Positions 34,270 to 43,055 of a stretch of DNA of 64,000 nucleotides are shown here, in pieces. Location: positions 1 to 64,000 of the forward strand of contig JAFWDQ010000002.1 of the NCBI GenBank assembly GCA_017516065.1, given 5' to 3'. The notes beneath the pieces were generated by a model, which saw only the letters and a program-made list of their open reading frames with translations, was not told the origin of the DNA and did not search any database. This DNA is from Oscillospiraceae bacterium. Its GTDB lineage: Bacteria > Bacillota > Clostridia > Oscillospirales > Oscillospiraceae. How positions within the stretch are numbered: the first letter of the stretch is position 1; each line of letters opens with the position of its first letter. A program made the position numbers and the translations under genes.

Positions 34270-34878
34270 TTGAGGTGGGTACAGCACTGGATCATTTCCA
34301 GGGCGTCGCTGAAAAGCAGACGCTCGCTCCCCTACCAGCTGGGCTCCGTCCTGCCCGACTGGTTCGCTCTGCATCCGATCCACAGGACCGGCGAATCCCT
34401 GGATAAATTCCTCGACCGGGCGGTGCGGCTGCGTACCATGTCCCCCGGCCTGCGGCGGGACTGGTATCTGGGAACGCTGGCGCACTATGTCTGCGACTAC
34501 TGCACCCAGTCCCACAACGAGGAATACTACCGCTTCTACCGGCACCGGGTGTATGAGGTGCGGGCCCAGGACCTGATCCGGGCGGAGTACAAAAAGGACC
34601 CGCACCGGTACGACCTGACGGCAGGCCTGCCGGTACCGGAGGCTCTGACGGACCCCGGCACGGCGCCGGAGGCCTTTCGGCAGGGCCTGAAGGACTTTCT
34701 GCTGACTCATATCGACCGCCTCCACGGGGAGATCCGGGACCTGCATTCAGAGCAGTGGTACACGGACCCCAGGGTGATCGAGCTGGATATCCGTTACGCC
34801 TGCCTGCTGCTGTATGCGCTGCTGTGCATTTTCGGCGAGCCGGACGTGCTGAAAGGGGACGAGGGAAATGGGGAATGA
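34270..34878 (+). CDS. Zinc-dependent phospholipase C-like protein
   Basis: 202 residues, cytoplasmic (no signal peptide). The motif YLGTLAHYVCDYCTQSHN (67-83) matches the zinc-binding helix of the bacterial PLC/S1-P1-like fold, where His and Asp bind metal. A second His/Glu-rich helix follows (HNEEYYRFYRHRVYE). True secreted PLCs have signal peptides; this one does not, so the substrate is uncertain. The TTG at 34270 is chosen because GGAGGAGGG lies 7-8 bases upstream. It overlaps the TIR gene by 11 bases. Confidence 0.75.
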   Translation: MRWVQHWIISRASLKSRRSLPYQLGSVLPDWFALHPIHRTGESLDKFLDRAVRLRTMSPGLRRDWYLGTLAHYVCDYCTQSHNEEYYRFYRHRVYEVRAQDLIRAEYKKDPHRYDLTAGLPVPEALTDPGTAPEAFRQGLKDFLLTHIDRLHGEIRDLHSEQWYTDPRVIELDIRYACLLLYALLCIFGEPDVLKGDEGNGE

Positions 34879-35842
34879 CCGCTATAAGGAAATTCAGCTG
34901 TATGAGGGGGACGAGCCGTTTATCTTCGTCAGCTATAAGCACGACGACCCGGCATATGACGATGAGATCTACCGGATCCTCTCCGAGCTCTCCGGGCAGG
35001 GGTACCGCATCTGGTTCGACCGGGCCCTCCACCTGGGGGACGTATGGGAGGAGGAGCTCTCGGATCATCTGGCCCGGTGCCATGTGCTCCTGGCGATGAT
35101 CTCAAACTCCTATTTTGACTCGATGTATTCCCGGGTGGAACTGAAAAGTGCCCTCGAAATGGAGAAGACGATCTTCCCCCTCTGGTGGGAGGAGCTTCGG
35201 CAGGATATCAACCGGAAGTACTCACTGACGGTGCGCGCACTGAAGGAAACGCAGTTCGTTCCCGGCAGCGAGTGGCGGCAGCTCTACGACCGGGAGGCCT
35301 TTGCCGTCTGCCGCGCCGATCGGAGCGGCGGCCCGGAGAGCCGGGAGGAAGCTCCCGGGCCCGGGGCGGACGGCAGCATCAGGGTCCGGGTCCCGATGAA
35401 GGACAGCGGGCCTCTGGAGCCGGAGGTGGCGCTTCACACCGAGGAGCCGGACCAGAAAAAGCGGTTCGGCGGCCTGACCTACTCCAAAGAGGCTGCGGAG
35501 CGGATCATGGGAGAAAACGTCGACCGGGTCCGGGAACTGAGAGCGGATCTGACGGACCTGCTGGCCCGGGACGGCGTCGACGCCCGTCCAGCTTACCGGA
35601 CGGCTAAGACCGTCGTCACCGTCGTGGAGGAACAGGTGGGCTATTATCCCTTCTGGAACTATGAGGCAAATCAGGCGATCCATCTGTTCAAGAGAGAAAA
35701 CGACGTCTTCCTGCGGCAGCTGCGGGATGCGGGGGAGAAAAACAAGCCCCTCTCCGACGGGCTGCGGCGTTCTCTGGAGATTTTTGCCGGGCGCTTCGAT
35801 GAGGTGGTCCGGAGCATGGAAAAGTGCCTCGGCGCATCGTGA
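34868..35842 (+). CDS. TIR-domain protein
   Basis: 324 residues. The N-terminal 120 form a TIR domain: PFIFVSYKHDD (strand A and box 1), the GYRIWFDRALHLGDVWEEEL loop, and SRVELKSALE with the presumptive catalytic Glu91 of NAD-cleaving TIRs. Residues 150-210 are a charged, probably disordered linker; residues 210-324 are helical and unassigned. Bacterial TIRs of this type either cleave NAD+ or make signal nucleotides, often in phage defence. The ATG follows GGACGAGGG and overlaps the preceding gene. Confidence 0.9.
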   Translation: MGNDRYKEIQLYEGDEPFIFVSYKHDDPAYDDEIYRILSELSGQGYRIWFDRALHLGDVWEEELSDHLARCHVLLAMISNSYFDSMYSRVELKSALEMEKTIFPLWWEELRQDINRKYSLTVRALKETQFVPGSEWRQLYDREAFAVCRADRSGGPESREEAPGPGADGSIRVRVPMKDSGPLEPEVALHTEEPDQKKRFGGLTYSKEAAERIMGENVDRVRELRADLTDLLARDGVDARPAYRTAKTVVTVVEEQVGYYPFWNYEANQAIHLFKRENDVFLRQLRDAGEKNKPLSDGLRRSLEIFAGRFDEVVRSMEKCLGAS

Positions 35843-35860
35843 CGCCGGGAGACGAGGGAT

Positions 35861-36571
35861 GTGATAACTATGACGCACCTGATGCAGATGCTCCTGGCGC
35901 TGGCAGTCATCATCGTGATGACGCTCATCAGCAAGGCGATCCGTCAGCTGGCCACGGGGCGGTCCGACTCCATCGCCCTGGAGGTCGCTCTCTGCTCGTT
36001 CACGTATAATCTGATCTACTCCGTGGCCGTCACTGAGTCCCCGGGGGATTTCGTCCACCATGAGCTGATGCGGTGCATCGTGCTGCTGCTGTTCGCGTTC
36101 ATCATCGCGGCGGTGCACAAGCACTACAAGGACCTGTGCATGGCGCAGATCGACAAGCAGGTGGATCAGCTGGACACTCTGTACCGGATGAATCAGGATA
36201 CGGAGGAGAACGAGGAGGACGTGACCCTGCGGGGCCTGCGGGTGACGGTGCTGCGCAACGTGGGGATCCTGGCGCGGGAGGCGATCTCCGTGTGCTACTC
36301 CACCTTTATCGACCGGACCGTGTTCAACAGCAGTCGGCTGTCCGGGGTCCTGCGCAAACGGGACAAAAAGGATACCAAGGGCTTTCGCCGGAACAAGAGC
36401 GTCGTCCGGCAGAGCTTTTCCGACCTGCTCAACAACCTCGGCATCCTGGGCGCGAAAAGCATCGACAGAGACCGGGACCTGAACATCGACGAAAAGAGCC
36501 AGATCACGGGCCTGATCATCTTCGATGTGCTGGCCATCCTGGCCCTGCTGACGGCGATCCGGCTGTTCTGA
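35861..36571 (+). CDS. Membrane protein of unknown function in the TIR operon
   Basis: 236 residues (233 if the ATG at 35870 is used, which has better spacing from GAGGG). Two N-terminal membrane segments (LMQMLLALAVIIVMTLIS and IVLLLFAFIIAAVH) and one at the extreme C-terminus (LIIFDVLAILALLTAI) enclose a charged, lysine/arginine-rich cytoplasmic middle. No family is recognised. It starts 18 bases after the TIR stop and ends the unit before a terminator. A membrane-acting partner or effector of the TIR protein is possible but not shown. Confidence 0.75.
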   Translation: MITMTHLMQMLLALAVIIVMTLISKAIRQLATGRSDSIALEVALCSFTYNLIYSVAVTESPGDFVHHELMRCIVLLLFAFIIAAVHKHYKDLCMAQIDKQVDQLDTLYRMNQDTEENEEDVTLRGLRVTVLRNVGILAREAISVCYSTFIDRTVFNSSRLSGVLRKRDKKDTKGFRRNKSVVRQSFSDLLNNLGILGAKSIDRDRDLNIDEKSQITGLIIFDVLAILALLTAIRLF

Positions 36572-36595
36572 GCCGGGCGTCGTTCGATCCGAAAA

Positions 36596-36650
36596 AGAGA
36601 CGCGCCCCGGCCTCTCCTTACACGGAAGGCCGGGGCGTGTCTCTTTATTT
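36596..36650. terminator. Bidirectional terminator
   Basis: agagac-cgccccggcct / aggccggggcg-gtctct around a 13-base loop, with T-rich sequence on the plus side. It separates the TIR operon from the convergent FAD-dehydrogenase gene. Confidence 0.85.
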
Positions 36651-36676
36651 TCTTTTACGGGGGCCTTGGCCGGTCC

Positions 36677-38101
36677 TTACACCATAGCGCAGACCTTGCC
36701 GGGATTGAGGATCAGGTTGGGGTCGAAGACCTTCTTGATGCCCCGCATAAGGGCCAGATTCGTCTCGCCCAGGGTCTCATAGAGATACTTGATCTTGCCT
36801 ACGCCGATGCCGTGCTCGCCGGACACCTGTCCGCCGCAGGTGACGGCCCGATGGTAGAGCTCCTGGAAATAGTCGTCCACCCGGCGCTTGAACTCGTCCT
36901 CCGGCAGGTCGTTGCTGCACTGGTAAATGTGCAGGTTGCCGTCGCCGGCGTGGCCGAAGCTGCGGATCTCCAGTCCCAGGGCCTCGCCGGACTCCTTGGC
37001 AAAGGCCAAAAATTCCGCGATGCGGTTCACCGGCACCACCACGTCGCACTCGTCCAGCAGCTTGGATTCCACCTCGATGGCCTCCAGGAAGCTGGAGCGC
37101 GCCGCCCAGACGGCCCGCTTCTGATCCGGGGTGTCCGCCACGATCATGTCCTCCATGGCGCCGCACTCGATGGCCAGCTCGCTGGCCCGCTCCACACGGG
37201 TGAAGACGTCCTCTTCCTCCTCGCCGTCAAAGGTGAGCAGCAGATACGCGCCTACCTCCTTGCCGCCGATCTGGCGGGGGAACACGGCGTGGCCCACATA
37301 GCGCTCGCTGGCCAGAACGATCTCCCGCTCCATGAACTCCAGCGCCTGGGGGTCGAGGTTCGCCATCTTCAGTTTGGGCACCGTGGAGATAGCGGTGCGC
37401 AGGTTCTCAAACGGCACCACCAGACTGATGGCCACCTTTGGGGCCGGGATGATCTTGAGGGTCAGATCTGTGATGATGCCCAGGGTGCCCTCACTGCCCA
37501 CCATCAGGTGCATCAGATTGTAGCCGGTGCTGGTCTTGCTGACCGACGCGCCGAATTTCGTGATCTCGCCGGTGGGCAGCACCACCGTCATGCTCAGCAC
37601 ATAGTCCCGGGTGGAGCCGTACTTCACCGCGCGCATGCCGCCGGCGTTGGTGGCCACGTTGCCGCCCACGGTGGCCAGCTTCTGGCCGGGATCGGGGGGA
37701 TAGAGCATGCCCTGCCGGGCGCAGTCGTCCGCCAGGTCCTGCAGCAGGACGCCCGGCTCGATGGTGACGGTGAAATTCTCCATATCGTAGCCGAGGATCT
37801 TTTTCATCTTTCTGGTGTCGATCACAAGGCCGCCGTATATCGGCACACAGCCGCCCACCAGTCCGGTGCCTGCGCCCCGGGGCGTGACGGGGATCAGATG
37901 CTCGTTGCAGACCTTCATGACGGCGGCGATCTCCTCCGTGGACGTCGCCATGAGCAGTGCGTCCGGCATACGCTTGCCGTAGATGGGCATCTCGTCCCGG
38001 GCGTAATCCTCGTTGATATTCTCGCCGGTCAAGATATGACCGGGGGCCGCCGCCTCCAGAAGCGCAAGGATCTCAGGGGTTATGGTGTTGTACTGTCGCA
38101 T
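36677..38101 (-). CDS. FAD-dependent D-2-hydroxyacid (D-lactate/glycolate) dehydrogenase
   Basis: 474 residues of the GlcD/D-LDH family. The FAD PCMH domain shows PRGAGTGLVGGCVP and PDPGQKLATVGGNVATNAGG; the C-terminal FAD-oxidase domain shows FGHAGDGNLHI and SGEHGIGVGK. It oxidises D-lactate or glycolate, passing electrons to a flavoprotein. It lies 58 bases downstream of the lactate permease gene, which favours lactate. In clostridia such enzymes can confurcate with Etf, but no etf genes are seen here. AAGGAGG precedes the ATG. Confidence 0.92.
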   Translation of the reverse strand: MRQYNTITPEILALLEAAAPGHILTGENINEDYARDEMPIYGKRMPDALLMATSTEEIAAVMKVCNEHLIPVTPRGAGTGLVGGCVPIYGGLVIDTRKMKKILGYDMENFTVTIEPGVLLQDLADDCARQGMLYPPDPGQKLATVGGNVATNAGGMRAVKYGSTRDYVLSMTVVLPTGEITKFGASVSKTSTGYNLMHLMVGSEGTLGIITDLTLKIIPAPKVAISLVVPFENLRTAISTVPKLKMANLDPQALEFMEREIVLASERYVGHAVFPRQIGGKEVGAYLLLTFDGEEEEDVFTRVERASELAIECGAMEDMIVADTPDQKRAVWAARSSFLEAIEVESKLLDECDVVVPVNRIAEFLAFAKESGEALGLEIRSFGHAGDGNLHIYQCSNDLPEDEFKRRVDDYFQELYHRAVTCGGQVSGEHGIGVGKIKYLYETLGETNLALMRGIKKVFDPNLILNPGKVCAMV

Positions 38102-38159
38102 CGCAGTTCCTCCTTATATGATGATAAATAACATACGTCGTGTTACAGGGAGCCCGTCC

Positions 38160-39701
38160 TCAGACGATCCCCAGGATCGGGAACAGATAGCAGATCAAGC
38201 CCGCCAGCACGAAATAGAGCACGCAGAATTTGATCACTTTCTTCAAAATCACGCTCTCCTGGCCGGACAGCCCCACGGCAGCCAGACCGATGGCGATGCT
38301 CTGGGGGCTGATCATCTTGCCGATGCCGGCGCCCATGACGTTGCCCGCGGCCAGCCAGGCCGGAGAGGCGCCGATGGCCTCCGCCGTCATGGCCTGCATA
38401 CCGCCGAACAGGACGCAGGTGCTGGTGCCGCTGCCCGTGATAAAGGCGCCCAGCACACCGATGAGCGGAGAGACCAGGGGGAAGAAGGACTTTGTCTGGG
38501 CCAGCAGATTGGCGATATCCCGGGTCATGCCGCTGTGGTCCATGATCTTTGCCGTGGCCAGCACGCAGCAGATGGTAAAGACCGTCTTCCAGTTCGCCTT
38601 GGCGGTGCGGCCCAGGACCTTGCCCATGGTTTTGGGCTTTGCCATCTGGATCAGACCGCCGATAAAGGCGGCGATGAAGATAATGACGCCGGGGGTGTTG
38701 ATCCAGCTGAAGTTCAGCTTGGCGGCGCCTGCCTCCGGGTAGATCTGCGCGCTGGTCTTGACGATGGCCAGCGGGTCGTGGATGAAGGGGACCAGGGTGC
38801 AGACCAGCAGGAGCACCAGGATCAGGATGAACGGAGACCAGTCCCGGAACGCGCTCTTCACGTCCAGCCGCGCCGCTTCCGTCTCCGCGGCGGCAGCGTA
38901 CTGCTCCGGTACCGCCTTTTTCTTCATGCGCGCTCTGGCGCAGAGGACGGTACAGATCAGACAGACGACGGCGCCGATGACATCGGGCAGCTGCGGGCCC
39001 ACGAACAGGCCGATGATCGTCTCCGGTATGACGAAGGAGAGCGCCGCCACCGCCGTGATGCCCCACACGCCCTTGAGGGCCTTGAAGCCGCCGCCGAAGA
39101 TGGCGATCATCAAAAACGGCGAGATCAGGAACAGCACCACCTCAATGATCGCCACGTTGGACGAGAGCAGCAGCGTGTCGATCCCGGTCACCGAGCCCAG
39201 GGTCACCGTGGGCACGCCCACGGAGCCGAAGGCGGTGGGCATGGAGTTGGCGATGAGACAGGCCACCACCGTCCTGATCGGGTTGAAGCCCAGGGCCACC
39301 AGGATACCGGCGGGGATGGCCACGGCGGTGCCGAAACCGGCCATGCCTTCCATGAAATTGCCGAAGGCCCAGCCGATGATCAAAATCAGGATCCGGCCGT
39401 CCGTGGAGACGCCGGAGAGCATGGATTTGATCCCCTCCATGGCGCCGGTCTCCAGGGTCAGGTTGTACGTAAACAGCGCCGCGATGATGACAAGGCAGAT
39501 GGGCCACAGCGCGTTGAGCACGCCCTCCAGCACGGCCGCGCCGGCGTAGAGGGCCGGCATCCGCCAGTACAGGACCGACAGGACCACCGCAATGACCGCG
39601 GCGATGCCGCAGGCCTTGTAGCCCGGCATTTTCAGCACACCCAGCGCGACGATCAGCCAGATGATCGGCAGCAGCGCCAGGATGAATTTGAGCACTAACA
39701 T
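38160..39701 (-). CDS. lctP: L-lactate permease (LctP family)
   Basis: 513 residues with about 13 membrane helices. It carries the LctP patterns GFGTAVAIPAGILVALGFNP and VGVPTVTLG, and near the end GAGIGKMISPQSIAIG. It imports lactate or glycolate with protons. The ATG at 39701 has GGAGGGG 10 bases upstream. It heads a two-gene lactate unit with the dehydrogenase, under the promoter at 39850-39878. Confidence 0.93.
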   Translation of the reverse strand: MLVLKFILALLPIIWLIVALGVLKMPGYKACGIAAVIAVVLSVLYWRMPALYAGAAVLEGVLNALWPICLVIIAALFTYNLTLETGAMEGIKSMLSGVSTDGRILILIIGWAFGNFMEGMAGFGTAVAIPAGILVALGFNPIRTVVACLIANSMPTAFGSVGVPTVTLGSVTGIDTLLLSSNVAIIEVVLFLISPFLMIAIFGGGFKALKGVWGITAVAALSFVIPETIIGLFVGPQLPDVIGAVVCLICTVLCARARMKKKAVPEQYAAAAETEAARLDVKSAFRDWSPFILILVLLLVCTLVPFIHDPLAIVKTSAQIYPEAGAAKLNFSWINTPGVIIFIAAFIGGLIQMAKPKTMGKVLGRTAKANWKTVFTICCVLATAKIMDHSGMTRDIANLLAQTKSFFPLVSPLIGVLGAFITGSGTSTCVLFGGMQAMTAEAIGASPAWLAAGNVMGAGIGKMISPQSIAIGLAAVGLSGQESVILKKVIKFCVLYFVLAGLICYLFPILGIV

Positions 39702-39849
39702 GACAATGTATCCCCTCCGCTCGCAACGCGCAGACCATGGCGCCGGACGCACAGGCCGGCGGATCTCTCCGCAGGTCCACGGCATCGTTTCCCCCCTGCC
39801 GTACCGGATCCATCGCCCGCCGGCAGGGCCGCGCGCCAGTTTTTTCCTT

Positions 39850-39878
39850 ATTTTATCATATTATCAGGTTTTTTTCAA
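39850..39878 (-). promoter_or_regulatory. Promoter of the lactate operon
   Basis: On the minus strand TTGAAA (39873-39878) and TAAAAT (39850-39855), 17 bp apart, in an A/T-rich island. Confidence 0.7.
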
Positions 39879-39898
39879 TATTTTCAATGTTTTTAAAT

Positions 39899-39944
39899 AA
39901 AGAGAACGCTCTTCCCGACATGAGAAAGAGCGTTCTCTTTTCTT
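39899..39944 (-). terminator. Terminator of the flavodoxin gene
   Basis: gagaacgctctt / aagagcgttctc around a 14-base loop, with T-runs on both strands, 25 bases past the flavodoxin stop. Confidence 0.8.
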
Positions 39945-39968
39945 ATCCGTGCAAAGGCGGGTCGGCTG

Positions 39969-40484
39969 TCACAGATTTGCCTTCGCCCACTCGGTCACCG
40001 CGGCCTCCGAGGCCGCCGCCTCCGCGCCGCGGACGGCAAGGCTCTCCCCTACCTCCGCGCCCGGGCAGAACATCTTCAGGGCCTGGACCGCGCCGCCTGC
40101 GCCGCTGCCCTCATGGGTCATCACCGGGAAGACCTTTTTGCCGGTAAAATCGAGCTTTTCCAGCTGCGTGAAGATGGCGCAGGGATAGGTCCCCCACCAG
40201 CAGGGCCCGGCCACCACGATGTTGTCGTAGGCGCTGATGTCGGTCAGGGCCGTCTTCAGTTCCGGTCTCACGTTCTCCTGCAGCTCCTGCATGGCTTCCT
40301 CCGTGCATCTCGAATAAGACTTGCCGTAGGTCTTGACTGTCTCCACCTCGAACAGCTCCGCCCCGACGGCCCTGGCGATGTATTCCGCAACGATCTCCGT
40401 GTTGCCCTTTTCCAGGACCCGGATTTCGCCGTCGACATAGTTTTCTCCCTTGCGGGAGTAATAGATCACAAGCGTTTTTGCCAT
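39969..40484 (-). CDS. Flavodoxin-family protein
   Basis: 171 residues with the FMN phosphate loop region YYSRKGENY, a middle GPCWWGTYPCAIFTQLEKLDF and a C-terminal HEGSGAG. It is an FMN-dependent electron carrier or quinone reductase-type protein of the cytoplasm. The initial loop (SRKGEN) departs from the T/S-x-T-G-x-T of classical flavodoxins, so it belongs to the flavodoxin_4-like branch. AAAGGAAGAGC precedes the ATG. Confidence 0.88.
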   Translation of the reverse strand: MAKTLVIYYSRKGENYVDGEIRVLEKGNTEIVAEYIARAVGAELFEVETVKTYGKSYSRCTEEAMQELQENVRPELKTALTDISAYDNIVVAGPCWWGTYPCAIFTQLEKLDFTGKKVFPVMTHEGSGAGGAVQALKMFCPGAEVGESLAVRGAEAAASEAAVTEWAKANL

Positions 40485-40592
40485 GATGCTCTTCCTTTCC
40501 GGTTGATGTCGGGGGGCGTATCCGCCCCGCTGAATTCGAATCCATTGTACCAGCCGCCGGGCCGCTTGTAAAGGACGGCGCCGCTTCGGGGA

Positions 40593-40895
40593 TCAGTCCC
40601 GGATGGCGGCGGACACCACGTCCAGCAGCCGGGCCAGCGTCTCCCGGTCCTCGGTCAGGGCGTTGTAAATGCCGTCCTCGGAGAGGACGCCCCGCTTCAG
40701 GTCGGCGGGCAGCTTTCCGGCCTCGTCGTCGGCAAAGTCCCGCTTCCAGTCCTCCCCCGCGTAGTAATCGGAGAGTTCCCGGATCCGGGGGCGCAGGGTC
40801 TCGTACCGCTCCGCCGCTTCGGAGAGCGTCCCTGTCAGAGCGGTCAGCTCGTCAAGGATCTGTTCCATATACGCAATGCGCTCGATCTGTTCCAT
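40593..40895 (-). CDS. DUF4298 protein
   Basis: 100 residues, all-helical by eye, starting MEQIERIAYMEQILDEL, with the core LSDYYAGEDWKRDFADDEAGKLP typical of DUF4298. No function is established. It follows luxS by 63 bases on the same strand. Confidence 0.82.
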   Translation of the reverse strand: MEQIERIAYMEQILDELTALTGTLSEAAERYETLRPRIRELSDYYAGEDWKRDFADDEAGKLPADLKRGVLSEDGIYNALTEDRETLARLLDVVSAAIRD

Positions 40896-40958
40896 CGTGA
40901 TCCTCCCCGTGATCTGCCGGCCGACGTATTTCAGCTGAAACTCATTTTGTACGCGGTC

Positions 40959-41483
40959 TTATGAATCAAAGAACCGGCGGCCGTCTTCGGTTACAGGCCT
41001 CTCGGACCTGGGATACTCGAAAATCTCAGGCCTGCCTGCGTTTTCCGTCAGATAATCAGCGAATTTCCGGGCGTACCACTTGGCCGTCCCAAGGTTGTGC
41101 ATCAGGTAATTGCCGCAGTTGACCGGTGAAGCGCCGGGAACCTCTTCCGCGTCCTCAACCGATCGAAAGGCCCTGAGGATCAGATCCCAGAGCTCCTCTG
41201 GTTCGCGGTTCCCCTTCAGGATCAGGTAAAATCCCGTCAGGCATCCCATAGGGCCCCAGTATATGATCTGATCCTTCCAGTCGGGGTCATTTCTCAGGTA
41301 TGTGGCGATGATGTGCTCCAGGGAGTGCATTGCCGCCACGTCAACGGCGGGCTCCATGTTGGGTCTTGTGACCCTCACGTCATAGGTGGTAACCTTCTGA
41401 TCCCCAAGGGTGTCTACTCTGCTGGTAAAGATTCCCGGGATGATCCTGGTGTGGTCAACGGAAAAGCTGGGGATTAAATCCAT
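40959..41483 (-). CDS. luxS: S-ribosylhomocysteine lyase
   Basis: 174 residues. The metal site is HSLEH plus a later Cys in VNCGNY, and the catalytic Cys lies in MGCLTGFYL. LuxS splits S-ribosylhomocysteine into homocysteine and DPD, the AI-2 precursor, recycling the methyl cycle. AGGAGATG precedes the ATG. Length is slightly longer than the usual 155-160, owing to the C-terminal tail. Confidence 0.95.
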   Translation of the reverse strand: MDLIPSFSVDHTRIIPGIFTSRVDTLGDQKVTTYDVRVTRPNMEPAVDVAAMHSLEHIIATYLRNDPDWKDQIIYWGPMGCLTGFYLILKGNREPEELWDLILRAFRSVEDAEEVPGASPVNCGNYLMHNLGTAKWYARKFADYLTENAGRPEIFEYPRSERPVTEDGRRFFDS

Positions 41484-41546
41484 ATCTGCATCTCCTTCTG
41501 AATGGCGGGTTGTTGTGTAGTGTTTCTTTCCAAGTCCAGATCGATC

Positions 41547-41840
41547 CTATTGAAGAATCTTGCCGTCCACAATCACCACGTTCACGGCTTCAACTTCGAT
41601 CTTCTCCCAAACGTGCTCCAGCACATATGGCTCTTTGTTCAGATACTCGTCCAGGGCGGCGCGGTCCGGATAATCCAGAACAAGCACGGACCCCTTCATC
41701 TTTCCCTCATCGTCCAGCAGGCCGCCTGCGCAGATAATGTGTTCGCTCATTTTGCTCATGCCCTCCAGATGCCGGGGACGGACAGCCAGTCTCTTCTCCA
41801 GCATATTGGGGCCATCGTATGCTTTGACAATGAATTGCAT
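41547..41840 (-). CDS. YciI-family protein
   Basis: 97 residues with MQFIVKAYDGPN, RPRHLEG and an ICAGGLLDDEG segment, which match YCII-related proteins: small ferredoxin-fold dimers with a putative His/Asp active site. The exact reaction is unknown. The ATG at 41840 follows GAGGAGG; it may be the last gene of the catabolic group. Confidence 0.85.
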   Translation of the reverse strand: MQFIVKAYDGPNMLEKRLAVRPRHLEGMSKMSEHIICAGGLLDDEGKMKGSVLVLDYPDRAALDEYLNKEPYVLEHVWEKIEVEAVNVVIVDGKILQ

Positions 41841-41997
41841 CGTGTGTTCCTCCTCAACCCGTACAGGTATTCTCCGCCGTATTCTCAAAGCACTGCTTTA
41901 CCGATCCTTTTCTTTCGCCTTTGCCGATTTACTCTCTTTGTCGGCGCTCCAAATCAAATCCTTACTCTCACCGTTTTTCACCGTGACGCAAAACGCA

Positions 41998-43002
41998 TCA
42001 GCCCAGGCGGAAGCCGTACTTGACCGGGTCGTCCTCATCGATCAGGAACTGGCTGAAGCCCATGATATAGGCGCTGCCGGTGATCTCCGGCACGACGGCT
42101 CTGTATGGCCCGACCATGGTTTCACGCAGCGCGCGCCCCGTGAATTTGGTCTGGATCACGCTTTCATAGACAAAGGGCTCGTTCAAAGCCAGCTGCCCCC
42201 TGGCCCAGAGAACGGCCACTTTGGCGCTGGTGCCGGTGCCGCAGGGCGAACGGTCTATCTGTCCGTCGAATATGGTGATATTCTGCAGTCTGGCGTCCGG
42301 GGACCTGGGCGGACCCCAAATCTCGCACAGATCGATGGTCCTGATGTGGGCCAGCTCGGGATGACGCACCTCGATCTGCTCGTTGGCGGCGCGGAGGATC
42401 GCCATGCCGGCCTCGGTCAGACGGGAGGCGTTCTCCGGACAGATATCCAGCTTGAGCTGGGCGCTGTCGATGATGGCAAAAAAGCTGCCGCCGAAGGCGA
42501 TATCCATCTTGAGCCTCCCCAGGCCCGGCACATCCACCTCCGCGTCCTCTTTGTAGAGGAAAGAGGGCACGTTCTCAAAGGACACCTGCTTTGCGCTGCC
42601 GTCTTCCACCTGCACGCGGACGGTGACCAGACCGGCCGGGGCCTCCATGCGGATGACGGTCGTCGGCTCCGTCACCTCCACCATGCCGGTCTCCACCAGT
42701 ATGGTGTTGACGGCGATGGTGCCGTGGCCGCACATATTGTGATAGCCTTCGCCGTGCATGAAGATGACACCCACGTCCGCGTCCGGCCGGCAGGGCTGGG
42801 TCAGCAGGCAGCCGAACATGTCCTTGTGGCCCCGGGGCTCCTGCATCAGAGCCCGGCGAAGGTGGTCGTAATGCGCAATAAAATACTCCCGCTTCTCCGG
42901 GATGGTGCTGCCGATCAGGTTGGGGAAGCCGCCCACGATCAGGCGCAGGGGCTCGCCCATAGTGTGGGCCTCTACTGTGAAGACGGTGCGCTTGGTTTTC
43001 AT
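41998..43002 (-). CDS. Proline racemase-family protein (racemase/epimerase type)
   Basis: 334 residues. Both catalytic cysteines are present: MCGHGTIA in the N-terminal half and SPCGTGTSAK in the C-terminal half. Having both argues for a racemase or 4-hydroxyproline 2-epimerase and against trans-3-hydroxyproline dehydratase, which replaces one. The start at 43002 is supported by GGAAAGGA. Co-oriented with an ornithine cyclodeaminase-like reductase 53 bases upstream, which suggests a proline or hydroxyproline route. Confidence 0.92.
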   Translation of the reverse strand: MKTKRTVFTVEAHTMGEPLRLIVGGFPNLIGSTIPEKREYFIAHYDHLRRALMQEPRGHKDMFGCLLTQPCRPDADVGVIFMHGEGYHNMCGHGTIAVNTILVETGMVEVTEPTTVIRMEAPAGLVTVRVQVEDGSAKQVSFENVPSFLYKEDAEVDVPGLGRLKMDIAFGGSFFAIIDSAQLKLDICPENASRLTEAGMAILRAANEQIEVRHPELAHIRTIDLCEIWGPPRSPDARLQNITIFDGQIDRSPCGTGTSAKVAVLWARGQLALNEPFVYESVIQTKFTGRALRETMVGPYRAVVPEITGSAYIMGFSQFLIDEDDPVKYGFRLG

Positions 43003-43055
43003 CACCGAAACAGTCCTTTCCTGCATATTGTCCCAAAGTACGGGGAGTTTCCCTT

